From Miltoncostaea sp050249835 (GTDB lineage Bacteria; Actinomycetota; Thermoleophilia; Miltoncostaeales; Miltoncostaeaceae): a stretch of DNA of 64,000 nt. A program made the translations under genes and the position numbers. Below are positions 52,059 through 60,932 of this stretch, piece after piece (position 1 is the first letter of the stretch; each line of letters opens with the position of its first letter). The notes below the pieces were generated by a model, which was not told the DNA's origin, did not search any database, and was given only the letters and a program-made list of their open reading frames with translations. The DNA lies in assembly GCA_050249835.1 (NCBI GenBank), contig JBFWPT010000002.1:1-64000 (forward strand). Reading direction: 5' to 3'.

Positions 52059-53114
52059 ATGAGCACCGCCGCCCCCCCGGCGGCGGCGCCGTCGCGGCCC
52101 GCCGCGCCCGGCGTCCGCGGGCGCCGCCTGGCCCTGGGGCTGGCGGCGCTCGCCGGCGTGCTCCTGGTGGTGTGCTTCTTCAGCATCACCATGGGATCGC
52201 GCTCGATCACGCTGCCGGTCATCTGGCAGGCGCTGACCGACTTCGACCCGGCGTCGGCGTCGGAGACCGTGGTCCGCCAGATGCGGGTGCCGCGCACGAT
52301 CCTCGGCGTCGCCGTCGGCGTGGCGCTCGGCCTGGCCGGGACGATCCTCCAGGGGGTCACCCGCAACCCGCTCGCCGACCCCGGGATCATGGGCATCAAC
52401 CAGGGCGCGGCCTGCGCGATGGTGCTCGCGATCATGGTCGCCGGCGTCCAGTCGCTGTCCGCCTACATCTGGATCGCCTTCGTCGGCGCCGGCGTCGCGA
52501 TCGTCATCGTCTACGGGGTCGCCTCCTTCGGGCGCGAGGGCGCGACGCCCGTGAAGCTGGCCCTGGCGGGAGCGGCCGTCACGGCGGGGCTCACGTCGAT
52601 CACCACGGCCGTCGTGATGACGAACCTGGACGCGCTCAACGAGCTGCGCTTCTGGCAGGTCGGCACGCTCGCCGGGCGCTACGCCGACGTCGCCTGGCAG
52701 ACCGTCCCGTTCATCGCCGCCGGCGCGGTGGTGGCGTTGTGCCTGGGCCGCCCCCTCAACGGCCTCGCCCTCGGCGACGACATGGCCCACGCCCTCGGCC
52801 AGCCGGTGCGGCGGACGCGGACGATCATGTTCGTCACGGTGGCGGTGCTGTGCGGCGCGGCGACCGCCGCCTGCGGCCCGATCGTGTTCCTCGGCCTGGT
52901 CATGCCGCACGTCGCCCGCATGATCACGGGGCCGGACTACCGCTGGATCCTCCCGTACGCGGCCGTGCTCACGCCGATCGTGCTGCTGCTGGCGGACATC
53001 CTCGCGCGGGTGGTGACGTCGCCGGGGGAGCTGCAGGTGGGCGTGGTGCTCGGGGTCCTGGGCGCCCCGTTCTTCATCTTCCTGGTGCGCTACCGCAGCG
53101 TGACCGAGCTGTGA
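52059..53114 (+). CDS. FecCD-type siderophore ABC permease 1
   Basis: A 351-aa FecCD-family permease with about nine helices; the family features LRVPRTILGVAVGVALGLAGTILQGVTRNPLADPGIMGINQGA (given here as separate segments RMRVPRTILG, ILQGVTRNPLADP and GINQGA) and the EAA-like loop around FLGLVMPHVAR are visible. It pairs with the second permease. It begins 35 bp after the binding protein. GTGA overlap leads into the next gene. Confidence 0.93.
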   Translation: MSTAAPPAAAPSRPAAPGVRGRRLALGLAALAGVLLVVCFFSITMGSRSITLPVIWQALTDFDPASASETVVRQMRVPRTILGVAVGVALGLAGTILQGVTRNPLADPGIMGINQGAACAMVLAIMVAGVQSLSAYIWIAFVGAGVAIVIVYGVASFGREGATPVKLALAGAAVTAGLTSITTAVVMTNLDALNELRFWQVGTLAGRYADVAWQTVPFIAAGAVVALCLGRPLNGLALGDDMAHALGQPVRRTRTIMFVTVAVLCGAATAACGPIVFLGLVMPHVARMITGPDYRWILPYAAVLTPIVLLLADILARVVTSPGELQVGVVLGVLGAPFFIFLVRYRSVTEL

Positions 53115-54175
53115 CGCCCCCGGCCGCCGCGACCGCCCCCGCCACGGCCGCCCGGGCGGCCTTCCGCCACGACCGCGCCCTGCGCCGCCGACGCGGGACC
53201 GTGATCCTCGGGGCGCTCGCCGCCGTGGCCTTCGCGCTGTTCGTCGCCACGATGCTGATCGGCTCGTCGGGGCTCGGCCCCTGGGACGTGATCGCCTCCA
53301 CGTTCCACCTGCGCGAGGACGCGAGCGTGGACTTCATCGTGCGGGACCTGCGCCTGCCGACCGCGATGACCGGGCTCTTCGCCGGCGTCGCGATGGGCAT
53401 CTCGGGCGTCGTGTTCCAGCGGCTGCTCGCGAACCCGCTCGCCTCGCCCGACTTCGTGGGCGTGTCGGCCGGCGCCGACCTGTTCGCGGTCGCGGCGATC
53501 GTCCTGTTCAGCATCAGCTCGTTCGGCATCTCGGTGGCCGCCCTGCTGGGGGCGATCACGAGCGCGGTCCTCGTCTACGTCCTCGCCTGGAAGGACGGCG
53601 TCTCCGGGTACCGCTTCATCCTGATCGGGATCGGGATCTCCGAGTTCATGCTCGCGATCGTCGGCTACCTGGTCGTCAAGGCCGACCTGTCGGACGCCCG
53701 CGCCGCCATGACCTGGCTCGTCGGCTCCGTCGGCCAGGCGGGCGACGCCCAGCGGCTGGTGCTGGAGGTGACCGTGCTCGTCCTGGTGCCGGTGGCGGTG
53801 CTGCTGGGCCGCAACCTGCGCACGCTGGAGCTGGGCGACGACGCCGCCGCGGCCCTGGGCGCCCGCGTCGAGCCGGCCCGGCTCGGGCTCCTGGCCGTCT
53901 CGATCGTGCTGATCGCAGTGGCCACCGCCGCGGTGGGGCCGATGCTCTTCGTGGCCCTCATGGCGGGGCCGATCGCGGCGCGGCTGCTGGGATCGGCGCC
54001 CGGCGTGGTCGCGGCGGCCGGCCTGGTGGGGGCCATCATCGTGATGGGCGCGGACCTGGTGGCGCTGCACCTGTTCCCGTTCATGCTGCCGACCGGCGTG
54101 GTGACCGGCGCCATCGGCGCGCCGTACCTGATCTGGCTGCTGGCGACGGCCAACCGCGAGGGGAGGGGTGGATGA
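53111..54175 (+). CDS. FecCD-type siderophore ABC permease 2
   Basis: The 354-aa protein is a second FecCD permease: RDLRLPTAMTGLFAGVAMGISG, FQRLLANPLASPDFVG and the late FVALMAGPIAARLLG cytoplasmic loop. The two permeases form the heterodimeric channel. It starts with GTG 53111 overlapping the first permease stop and ends overlapping the ATPase gene (ATGA). Confidence 0.93.
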   Translation: MTPPAAATAPATAARAAFRHDRALRRRRGTVILGALAAVAFALFVATMLIGSSGLGPWDVIASTFHLREDASVDFIVRDLRLPTAMTGLFAGVAMGISGVVFQRLLANPLASPDFVGVSAGADLFAVAAIVLFSISSFGISVAALLGAITSAVLVYVLAWKDGVSGYRFILIGIGISEFMLAIVGYLVVKADLSDARAAMTWLVGSVGQAGDAQRLVLEVTVLVLVPVAVLLGRNLRTLELGDDAAAALGARVEPARLGLLAVSIVLIAVATAAVGPMLFVALMAGPIAARLLGSAPGVVAAAGLVGAIIVMGADLVALHLFPFMLPTGVVTGAIGAPYLIWLLATANREGRGG

Positions 54176-54996
54176 GCCGCAGGCCGCCGCACGAGCTGCG
54201 CGCCGACGGGCTGACGCTCGGGTACGGCGACCGGGACGTCATCGAGGCGCTCGACGTGACGATCCCGGACGGGCGCATCACGATGATCGTGGGCGCCAAC
54301 GCCTGCGGGAAGTCGACGCTGCTGCGGGGGCTCGCGCGGCTGCTGCGGCCGCGGGGCGGGGCCGTGATCCTGGACGGCACCTCCGTGCAGGACATGCGCT
54401 CGATCGAGGTCGCCAAGGTGCTCGGCCTGCTCCCCCAGACCCCCGTGGCGCCCGACGGGATCACGGTCGGCGACCTGGTGGGCCGCGGCCGCTACCCGCA
54501 CCAGGGCTGGTTCCGCCAGTGGGGAGCGGACGACGAGGCCGCCGTGGCGGACGCCCTCGCCTCCACCGGCACCTCCGATCTGGTGGGCCGCCGGGTGGGC
54601 GAGCTGTCCGGCGGCCAGCGGCAGCGCGTGTGGGTGGCGATGGCGCTCGCGCAGGACACGGACCTGCTGCTGCTCGACGAGCCGACCACCTTCCTGGACA
54701 TCAACCACCAGGTGGAGCTGCTCGACCTGCTCACCGACCTGAACCGCGACGGCGGCACGACCATCGTGGTCGTGATGCACGACCTCAACCTGGCCTGCCG
54801 CTACGCGGACCACATCATCGCCATGAGGGACGGGGGCATCCTGGCCGAGGGCCCGCCCACCCAGGTGATCGACGCGGCCCTCATCACCGACACCTACGGC
54901 CTCGCCTGCGAGGTGGTGCCCGACCCCGTCAGCGGCACCCCGATGATCGTCCCGAAGGGCCGTCACCATGCGGCTCCGGGGGCGCCGAGGGGTTAA
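54172..54996 (+). CDS. Siderophore ABC importer ATP-binding protein (FepC-like)
   Basis: The 274-aa ATPase has Walker A GANACGKSTLLR, signature LSGGQRQRVWVA, Walker B LLLLDEPTTFLDI and switch histidine in VVMHDLNLACRYADH. The GRYPHQGWF segment is common in FepC/FhuC proteins. ATG 54172 overlaps the upstream permease gene. The C-terminus ends with a short basic tail. Confidence 0.94.
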   Translation: MSRRPPHELRADGLTLGYGDRDVIEALDVTIPDGRITMIVGANACGKSTLLRGLARLLRPRGGAVILDGTSVQDMRSIEVAKVLGLLPQTPVAPDGITVGDLVGRGRYPHQGWFRQWGADDEAAVADALASTGTSDLVGRRVGELSGGQRQRVWVAMALAQDTDLLLLDEPTTFLDINHQVELLDLLTDLNRDGGTTIVVVMHDLNLACRYADHIIAMRDGGILAEGPPTQVIDAALITDTYGLACEVVPDPVSGTPMIVPKGRHHAAPGAPRG

Positions 54997-55040
54997 CCGA
55001 GCGTCAATCCCGGAGGGTGGGGAGCGGGCCCGAGCGTTCC

Positions 55041-55046
55041 TATACT
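55041..55046 (+). promoter_or_regulatory. -10 hexamer TATACT upstream of htpX
   Basis: TATACT is the best sigma-70-like -10 in the window, 55 bases before ATG 55101. No clear -35 lies 17 bp upstream. The transcript would have a leader with the AAGGAGA ribosome-binding site. Confidence 0.5.
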
Positions 55047-55100
55047 CCTGATAACCGCGCCGGCGGAGGAGAGGGCCGGGCGGTACCCCAAGGAGAGACG

Positions 55101-56003
55101 ATGAACCTCGCCGCGTATAAGGCGGGCAACAACTTCAAGACCTTCCTGCTGGTGGCGGCCCTGACGGGCCTGCTCCTCGCGATCGGCTACCTGATCGGCG
55201 GGGCGAGCGGCCTGATCGTGTTCGCCGCGATCGCGATCGTCTTCAACTTCGCGATGTACTGGTTCAGCGGCACGATGGCGCTGCGGATGAGCCGGGCCCA
55301 GGCGGTCAGCGAGGCCGAGGAGCCGGAGTTGCACCGCATGATCGCCGTGCTCGCCGAGCGCGCCGGCGTCCCGAAGCCGGGCGTGTACGTGACGCCGGCC
55401 GAGCAGCCCAACGCCTTCGCGACCGGCCGCAACCCGAAGCACGCGGCCATCGCCGTCACCGCCGGCATCCAGCGGGCCCTCAGCCCGCGCGAGCTGGAGG
55501 GCGTGCTGGCCCACGAGATGGCCCACATCAAGAACCGCGACATCCTCATCGCGAGCATCGCGGCGATGGTGGCGGGCGCCATCTCGGCCATCGCGAACTT
55601 CCTGCAGTTCTCGCTGTTCTTCGGCGGCGACGACGACAACCCGCTCGGCCTCATCGGCACGCTGGCCACGATCATCCTCGCCCCGATCGCGGCGGTGATC
55701 ATCCAGCTCGCCGTCTCGCGCCAGCGCGAGTACGTGGCCGACGCGACGGGCGCCGAGCTGCTCGGCGACCCCATGCCGCTGGCCGACGCGCTGGAGACGC
55801 TCCACCGGGGCGCCGCGGCCATCCCGATGCGGGTGAACCCGGCCGCCGAGCCGCTCTACATCGTCAACCCGCTCGCCGCCCAGGCGCGCGGCCGCAACTC
55901 GGGATTCGGCAAGCTCTTCTCGACGCACCCGCCGATGGAGGAGCGCGTCGCCCGCCTCCGCGCGATGGCCGGGTCGGCGAGCATGCAGATCCCGACCTTC
56001 TAG
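55101..56003 (+). CDS. htpX: Membrane-bound zinc metalloprotease HtpX
   Basis: The 300-aa protein has the two N-terminal helices, the zinc motif HEMAH (residues 138-142), the downstream glutamate in QREYVADATGAEL and two further helices. The start follows AAGGAGA at 55090-55096. HtpX degrades misfolded membrane proteins. It is single-gene, terminated by a strong hairpin at 56018-56045. Confidence 0.94.
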   Translation: MNLAAYKAGNNFKTFLLVAALTGLLLAIGYLIGGASGLIVFAAIAIVFNFAMYWFSGTMALRMSRAQAVSEAEEPELHRMIAVLAERAGVPKPGVYVTPAEQPNAFATGRNPKHAAIAVTAGIQRALSPRELEGVLAHEMAHIKNRDILIASIAAMVAGAISAIANFLQFSLFFGGDDDNPLGLIGTLATIILAPIAAVIIQLAVSRQREYVADATGAELLGDPMPLADALETLHRGAAAIPMRVNPAAEPLYIVNPLAAQARGRNSGFGKLFSTHPPMEERVARLRAMAGSASMQIPTF

Positions 56004-56017
56004 GTCAGGTCCGACCG

Positions 56018-56045
56018 CGTCCCCGGGGCCCGCGCCCCGGGGACG
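56018..56045 (+). terminator. Strong GC hairpin after htpX
   Basis: CGTCCCCGGGG (56018-56028) pairs with CCCCGGGGACG (56035-56045) across a 6-base loop, 15 bases after the stop. No T tract. Confidence 0.65.
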
Positions 56046-56060
56046 TGTCGCAGGGGGCGC

Positions 56061-56066
56061 TACACT
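56061..56066 (+). promoter_or_regulatory. -10 hexamer TACACT of the two-component operon
   Basis: TACACT lies right after the htpX terminator and about 103 bases before the kinase GTG. A plausible promoter for the kinase/regulator pair. Confidence 0.35.
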
Positions 56067-56168
56067 CGGATCTGTTTCCGGGGACGACCGTCCCGACGGA
56101 CGCCGTGGCGGCACCGGGTTCCCGGGGCCGCCACGCCCGTGTCGGGACCGACCATCGAGTAGCGCCAC

Positions 56169-57632
56169 GTGCGCGAGTTCTTCGTTCAGAACGAGACCAT
56201 CATCCTGTTCGCGCAGGGCCTGGTCTTCTTCTCGCTCGGCTTCGCCGTGTGGCTGCAGCGGCGGCGCGCGACGCGCCTGACGCTGACCTCGTCCCTCATC
56301 TGGCTGGCGGCGTTCGCCTTCGTGGAGGCCGTCGCGGTGTGGGGGCACGTCTTCATCCCCATCCAGGAGACGTACCTCGACGAGGCGGCGATCGAGGGCC
56401 TGCTGGTGCTGCGCGCGTTCGTGCAGATCGCGGCCTTCCTGTTCCTGGTGCAGTTCGGCCTGCGCCTGCTCAACCTGCCCCCGGTGGCGCGCCGGTCCCT
56501 GACGGGGCTGTCGATCGTGATCGCCCTGGCGATCCTCGGCGGCACGGCCCTCGCGTCCGGATCGACCGGGTGGGGCGCGGCGGAGTGGGAGGGCGCCGCG
56601 GTCGCCCTGGCCCGGTACACGCTGCTGTTCCCCGGCGCCCTGCTCGCGGCCGTCGGCCTCTGGCGCCAGCGGGCCGAGCTGGCCGAGGCCGGGATGCCCG
56701 GCATCAAGCCCTACGCCGCGGCCGCGGCCGCGGTGCTCGCCGTCTACGGCGTGGTGGCCGGCCTGCTCGTGCCCGCCGGCCCGATCGCGCCGAGCGGGTT
56801 CGACTCGGACGGCTGGTTCGACCTGACGGGCCTGCCCCTGGAGGTGCTGCGCGGCACCGCCGGCCTGGTGCTCTGCGTCCTGGCGGTCAAGCTCCTGGAG
56901 ATCTTCGACGTCGAGGCCACCCAGCAGCTCGAGTCGCTCGACCGCGCGCGGGCCGTCGCCGAGGAGCGGGCCCGTTTCCGCCGCGACCTGCACGACGGCA
57001 CGATCCAGTCGATCTACGCCGCCGGCCTCCACCTGGAGTCCATCGCGATCCGCTCCGACGACCCGTCCGTGCGGACCGAGGTGCGCGAGGTGGTGTCCGA
57101 CCTCAACGCCGCCACGGACGGCATCCGCGACTACATCCGCGCGCTCGCCCAGCCCGCCCCCACGCCCGAGGGGCTGGCGACCGCGCTCAGGGACCTCTCC
57201 AAGCGCTTCGCCGACGAGACCGGCCGCGAGGTCCGCTTCGCCGCCGAGGGCCTGCCCATGGCCGGCCCGCTGCCCGACGAGGCCGGGCAGCACCTCTCCC
57301 AGATCCTCCGCGAGGCCCTCTCCAACACGGCGCGCCACGCCGGCGCCTGCAAGGTGCGGGTCTCGCTCGTGTTCGCCGCCGACGAGCTGGACCTCGTGGT
57401 GTCCGACGACGGCTGCGGCCCCGGCCGGCCGGCCGAGGGCGGCGACACCGGCCGGCACGAGGGCCTGCGCAACATGCGCGAGCGCGCGCGCCGCCTGGGC
57501 GGACGCCTGGACGTGGCCGAGGCCCCCGGCGGGGGCACGCGCGTCACGCTGGCCGTGCCGCTCGACAGCGACCTGACCGAGGACGACGACTCCCTTCCCT
57601 CCGATCCCGAGCGCGAGGTGACCCACCGATGA
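56169..57632 (+). CDS. Membrane sensor histidine kinase, NarL-system type
   Basis: The 487-aa protein has an N-terminal membrane region of about seven helices (residues 10-255), reminiscent of MASE-type sensors, then a coiled linker, HisKA_3 with phospho-acceptor H275 in RFRRDLHDGTIQ, and an HATPase_c domain with N box REALSNTARHA and G box SDDGCGPG. It likely senses a membrane-soluble or membrane-state cue. GTG 56169. Its stop overlaps the regulator gene (ATGA). Confidence 0.9.
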   Translation: MREFFVQNETIILFAQGLVFFSLGFAVWLQRRRATRLTLTSSLIWLAAFAFVEAVAVWGHVFIPIQETYLDEAAIEGLLVLRAFVQIAAFLFLVQFGLRLLNLPPVARRSLTGLSIVIALAILGGTALASGSTGWGAAEWEGAAVALARYTLLFPGALLAAVGLWRQRAELAEAGMPGIKPYAAAAAAVLAVYGVVAGLLVPAGPIAPSGFDSDGWFDLTGLPLEVLRGTAGLVLCVLAVKLLEIFDVEATQQLESLDRARAVAEERARFRRDLHDGTIQSIYAAGLHLESIAIRSDDPSVRTEVREVVSDLNAATDGIRDYIRALAQPAPTPEGLATALRDLSKRFADETGREVRFAAEGLPMAGPLPDEAGQHLSQILREALSNTARHAGACKVRVSLVFAADELDLVVSDDGCGPGRPAEGGDTGRHEGLRNMRERARRLGGRLDVAEAPGGGTRVTLAVPLDSDLTEDDDSLPSDPEREVTHR

Positions 57633-58300
57633 CCTCCACCGTCCCGGAGCCCATCCGGGTGCTGATCGTGGACGACCACGCCGTCGTCCGCATCGGCCTG
57701 AGGACCCTGCTGACCCACACCGCGGGGTTCCGCGTCGTCGGTGAGGCGCAGACGGCCGCCGAGGCCGTGCAGCTCAGCGAGCAGATGCAGCCCGACGTCG
57801 TGCTCATGGACGTCCGCCTGCCCGACGGCAGCGGCGTCGAGGCGTGCCGGCGCATCAAGGCCGACCACCCGGACGCGCGCGTGGTGATGCTGACCTCGTA
57901 CTCCGACGAGGAGGCCATCGTCGGCGCCGTCATGGCCGGCGCGAGCGGCTACCTGCTGAAGCAGGCCGACTCGGACCGGCTCACCCAGGCGATCCGCGAG
58001 GCCGCCGCGGGCGAGTCCACCCTCGACCCGCGGGCCGCCGGGGCGCTCCTGTCGCAGTTCCGGGAGCTGTCGGCCAAGCAGGCCGAGGCCGAGCTGGCCG
58101 GGCTCACGGACCGCGAGCGCCGCATGCTCGCGCTCATCGCCGAGGGCTACACGAACCGCGCGATCGGCGAGGTGCTGCACCTCTCCGAGAAGACCGTCCG
58201 GAACCACGTGAGCCAGCTCCTGCGCAAGCTGGGCTTCCAGCGGCGCTCCCAGGCGGCCGCCTGGGCCGGGCAGCGCCGCCTGGAGCTGCCGCCCGACTGA
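57629..58300 (+). CDS. LuxR/NarL-type response regulator
   Basis: The 223-aa regulator has a receiver domain (D15/D16 pocket, phosphoacceptor D61 in VLMDVRLPDG, lysine in YLLKQAD) and a C-terminal GerE/LuxR helix-turn-helix: LTDRERRMLALIAEGYTNRAIG then LSEKTVRNHVSQLLRKL. It pairs with the kinase upstream through the 4-bp overlap. Targets unknown. Confidence 0.95.
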   Translation: MTSTVPEPIRVLIVDDHAVVRIGLRTLLTHTAGFRVVGEAQTAAEAVQLSEQMQPDVVLMDVRLPDGSGVEACRRIKADHPDARVVMLTSYSDEEAIVGAVMAGASGYLLKQADSDRLTQAIREAAAGESTLDPRAAGALLSQFRELSAKQAEAELAGLTDRERRMLALIAEGYTNRAIGEVLHLSEKTVRNHVSQLLRKLGFQRRSQAAAWAGQRRLELPPD

Positions 58301-58309
58301 CGCGGGGCG

Positions 58310-58525
58310 CTAGAGACGGTGGAGCGCCAAGAGCGCGTCCGCCGTCTCGCGCGAGGCCACGCCGGTCACGTCCAGGCCCGCCTCGGCCTGGAAGCCGGCG
58401 ACGGCGTCGGCGGTCGCCCGGTCGAAGCGCCCGTTGACCGCGCCGGCGGGCATGAGGCCCCGCACCACGAGCAGCAGCTGGACGGTCTGGGCGGGGAGCG
58501 CGGCGGTGAAGGCGGCGGCGGGCAT
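58310..58525 (-). CDS. Stand-alone peptidoglycan-binding domain protein (71 aa)
   Basis: The 71-aa product is a single PG_binding_1 three-helix domain (VQLLLVVRGLMPAGAVNGRF then TADAVAGFQAEAGLDVTGVASRETADALL). There is no signal peptide, so it may act inside the cell or be incomplete. It is convergent with the response regulator gene and ends close to it. Start ATG at 58523-58525; RBS not obvious. Confidence 0.65.
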   Translation of the reverse strand: MPAAAFTAALPAQTVQLLLVVRGLMPAGAVNGRFDRATADAVAGFQAEAGLDVTGVASRETADALLALHRL

Positions 58526-58594
58526 CGGTGGGCTCCGGGTCGGAGGGGCGGGGTGACGGGGCGATCCTCGCCGCGGTCCCGGGGTGCCCGCCTC

Positions 58595-58636
58595 GGGGAT
58601 GCCCCTGGTCCATCCCCTGGGGATGCGGCCGGGGAT
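58595..58636. repeat. GGGGAT repeat cluster upstream of parA-ftsZ
   Basis: Three direct GGGGAT hexamers lie at 58595, 58619 and 58631, offsets of 24 and 12 bp. One inverted copy (ATCCCC at 58612-58617) makes CATCCCC-T-GGGGATG with the second. The 12-bp phase suggests an operator array. Located 67 to 108 bp before parA. Confidence 0.45.
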
Positions 58637-58702
58637 CGCAAGGAATACGGCTGCGGGCGGAGAAACGAGCGGAGGTCAACCGCCGCCACGAAGGTGCGCA
58701 CG

Positions 58703-59506
58703 ATGCCCCGAACCGCCCGCGTCCTCGCCCTCGCCAACCAGAAGGGCGGCGTCGCGAAGACCACCACCACGCTCAACCTGGGCGTCGCCCTGAAGGACAT
58801 GGGCGCGCGAGTGCTCGCGATCGACCTCGACCCGCAGAGCAACCTGTCGATGAGCCAGGGGATCGACGTCGAGGGCCTCGAGGACGGGATGTACCACGTC
58901 CTCACCGGCACGGCGGGCATCGCGGACATCGTCCAGGCCCGCGAGATCGACATCGCGCCCGCCGGCATCGAGCTCGCCGGCGCCGAGATCGCGCTGTCGG
59001 CGATGATCGGCCGCGAGCGGGCCCTGGAGCGCGCGATCCGGCCGGTGCGCGACCTCTACGACTACGTCCTGCTGGACACCCCGCCGTCGCTCGGCCTGCT
59101 CACCATCAACGCGATGGTGGCCGCCGAGGGCGTGATCGTGCCGGTCCAGTGCGAGTACCTCTCGCTGCGCGGGCTGGCGCAGCTGAAGGGCACGCTGACG
59201 CAGGTCCGCGAGAACCTGAACCCCTCCGTGGACATCGTGGGTATCCTTCCCACGATGTACGACGGCCGCACCATCCACGGCCGCGAGGCGGTCGACATGC
59301 TCGAGGAGAGCTTCGGCGAGCGCGTGTACCGGACCCGGATCGGCAAGACGATCCGCTTCGCCGAGGCACCCGTCGAGGGTTCCAGCGTGATCCGGTACGA
59401 CCCGCAGGGGCAGGCGGCCCGGTGGTACCGGCAGCTCGCCCGCGAGGTGGCGGCGAGCCCGGTGGGCGTCGAGCTCCCGGGCGCGGCGCGGGTGGCGGCG
59501 GCATGA
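58703..59506 (+). CDS. ParA family ATPase
   Basis: The 267-aa protein has the deviant Walker A KGGVAKTTT (signature lysine K14 and K19), Walker A' DLDPQSNLS and Walker B LLDTPPSL. This is the chromosome/plasmid ParA-Soj group rather than MinD (no C-terminal amphipathic membrane helix is evident). No parB or parS follows; its partner instead is an ftsZ gene overlapping by 4 bp (ATGA). A cell-division-site or cargo-positioning ATPase is possible. ATG 58703 follows GAAGGTG. Confidence 0.9.
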   Translation: MPRTARVLALANQKGGVAKTTTTLNLGVALKDMGARVLAIDLDPQSNLSMSQGIDVEGLEDGMYHVLTGTAGIADIVQAREIDIAPAGIELAGAEIALSAMIGRERALERAIRPVRDLYDYVLLDTPPSLGLLTINAMVAAEGVIVPVQCEYLSLRGLAQLKGTLTQVRENLNPSVDIVGILPTMYDGRTIHGREAVDMLEESFGERVYRTRIGKTIRFAEAPVEGSSVIRYDPQGQAARWYRQLAREVAASPVGVELPGAARVAAA

Positions 59507-60903
59507 GCACGCGCGGCGGCCGGCCGAGCATGCGCGAGGGCCCGCTCTCGGAGCTCTTCCGCAGCACCGAGCCCTCGGGGGAGATGGGCGGCTTCGGCAC
59601 CGACCCGGAGTCCGACCTCCCGCGCGGCGGCGACGGCAGCAACTACGTCGCCATGATCCGCGTCGTGGGCGTCGGCGGCGCGGGCTGCAACGCCATCAAC
59701 CGCATGATCGAGGCGGGCCTGCGGGGCGTCGAGTTCGTGGCCGTGAACACGGACCGCCAGGCGCTGGAGGAGAGCGAGGCGGACGTCCGCATCCCGGTCG
59801 GGATGGAGATCACCCGCGGCCTCGGCACCGGCGGCGACCCCGGCCTCGGCGAGCAGGCGGTGAAGGAGAGCGAGGACGCCGTCCGGCGCGCGCTGCGCGG
59901 CAGCGACCTCGTGTTCATCGCGGCCGGCGAGGGCGGCGGCACCGGCTCCGGCGGCGCGCCCCTGGTGGCGAAGGTCGCCCGCGAGATGGGCGCCCTCACG
60001 GTCGCCGTGGTCACGCGCCCGTTCGGCTTCGAGGGCGCCCGGCGAACCCGCGCGGCCGAGGAGGGCCTCGCGCGCCTGCAGGACGCCGCGGACACGGTCA
60101 TCGTGATCCCCAACGACCGCCTCATGGCCGTGCTGGAGCGCGGCACGAGCATGGTCGAGGCGTTCAAGGTGGCCGACGACCTGCTGCGTCAGGGCGTGCA
60201 GGGCATCTGCGACATGATCACCCTGCCGGGCCTCATCAACCTGGACTTCGCGGACGTCCGCACGATCATCCGGGGCGCGGGCACCGCCCTCCTCGGCATC
60301 GGCTACGCGGGCGGCGGCAACCGCGCCGCGGACGCGGCCCTCGCGGCCATCGCGTCCCCGCTCCTGGAGACCCCGATCGACGGCGCCAAGGGCATCCTGC
60401 TCGGCGTGACCGGCGGGCAGGACCTCTCGCTCGTCGAGGTGAGCGAGGCCGCCCGCGTGGTGGCCGACGCCGCCGACCCGGACGCGAACATCATCTTCGG
60501 CGCCACGATCGACCCCGACCTGCAGGGCCAGGTGTGGGTCACCGTGGTGGCGGCGAACTTCAGCGGCGTCCGCGCGGCGCCCCCGCCGCCGCCGGAGCCC
60601 GAGCCGGCCCCCGCGCCCGCCCGTCCGGCCCGCGCCGAGCGCCCGGGCCCGACGCTGGCCCGCCCGGCCCGCCGTGTCGAGCTGCCCTACCCGGCCGCCG
60701 CGCCCGCGCGCCCGGCGACGCCGGCGCCGGAGCCGCCGCCCGCGCTGGACGAGCCGCGAGTCTTCGACGTGGAGGACATGGGGCCGCCGTCGGCGGAGCC
60801 CCCCGCGCCCGAGCCGGAGCCGGACCCCGACGCCACCCAGTCGATCAGCCGCAGCGACGTCGAGGCGGCGATCCGCGACCGCGAGCGGGAGGACCGGGAG
60901 TAG
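59503..60903 (+). CDS. ftsZ: FtsZ homologue lacking the canonical C-terminal peptide
   Basis: The 466-aa protein has the tubulin/FtsZ signature GGGTGSG (about residues 145-151), VGVGGAGCNAINRM for the nucleotide pocket and the T7 loop NLDFADVRTII with catalytic aspartate, so GTP hydrolysis and polymerisation should be possible. In the T3/T4 region, AAGEGGG replaces the common GMGGG. After residue 350 it has a Pro/Ala tail ending in a charged helix with no IPxFL-type peptide that recruits FtsA or SepF. It is coupled to parA upstream and ggt downstream. Whether it is the main FtsZ or a paralogue cannot be told from this window. Confidence 0.88.
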   Translation: MSTRGGRPSMREGPLSELFRSTEPSGEMGGFGTDPESDLPRGGDGSNYVAMIRVVGVGGAGCNAINRMIEAGLRGVEFVAVNTDRQALEESEADVRIPVGMEITRGLGTGGDPGLGEQAVKESEDAVRRALRGSDLVFIAAGEGGGTGSGGAPLVAKVAREMGALTVAVVTRPFGFEGARRTRAAEEGLARLQDAADTVIVIPNDRLMAVLERGTSMVEAFKVADDLLRQGVQGICDMITLPGLINLDFADVRTIIRGAGTALLGIGYAGGGNRAADAALAAIASPLLETPIDGAKGILLGVTGGQDLSLVEVSEAARVVADAADPDANIIFGATIDPDLQGQVWVTVVAANFSGVRAAPPPPPEPEPAPAPARPARAERPGPTLARPARRVELPYPAAAPARPATPAPEPPPALDEPRVFDVEDMGPPSAEPPAPEPEPDPDATQSISRSDVEAAIRDREREDRE

Positions 60904-60932
60904 CACCGTCCCGCGGTGACGCGCCCGCCGGC

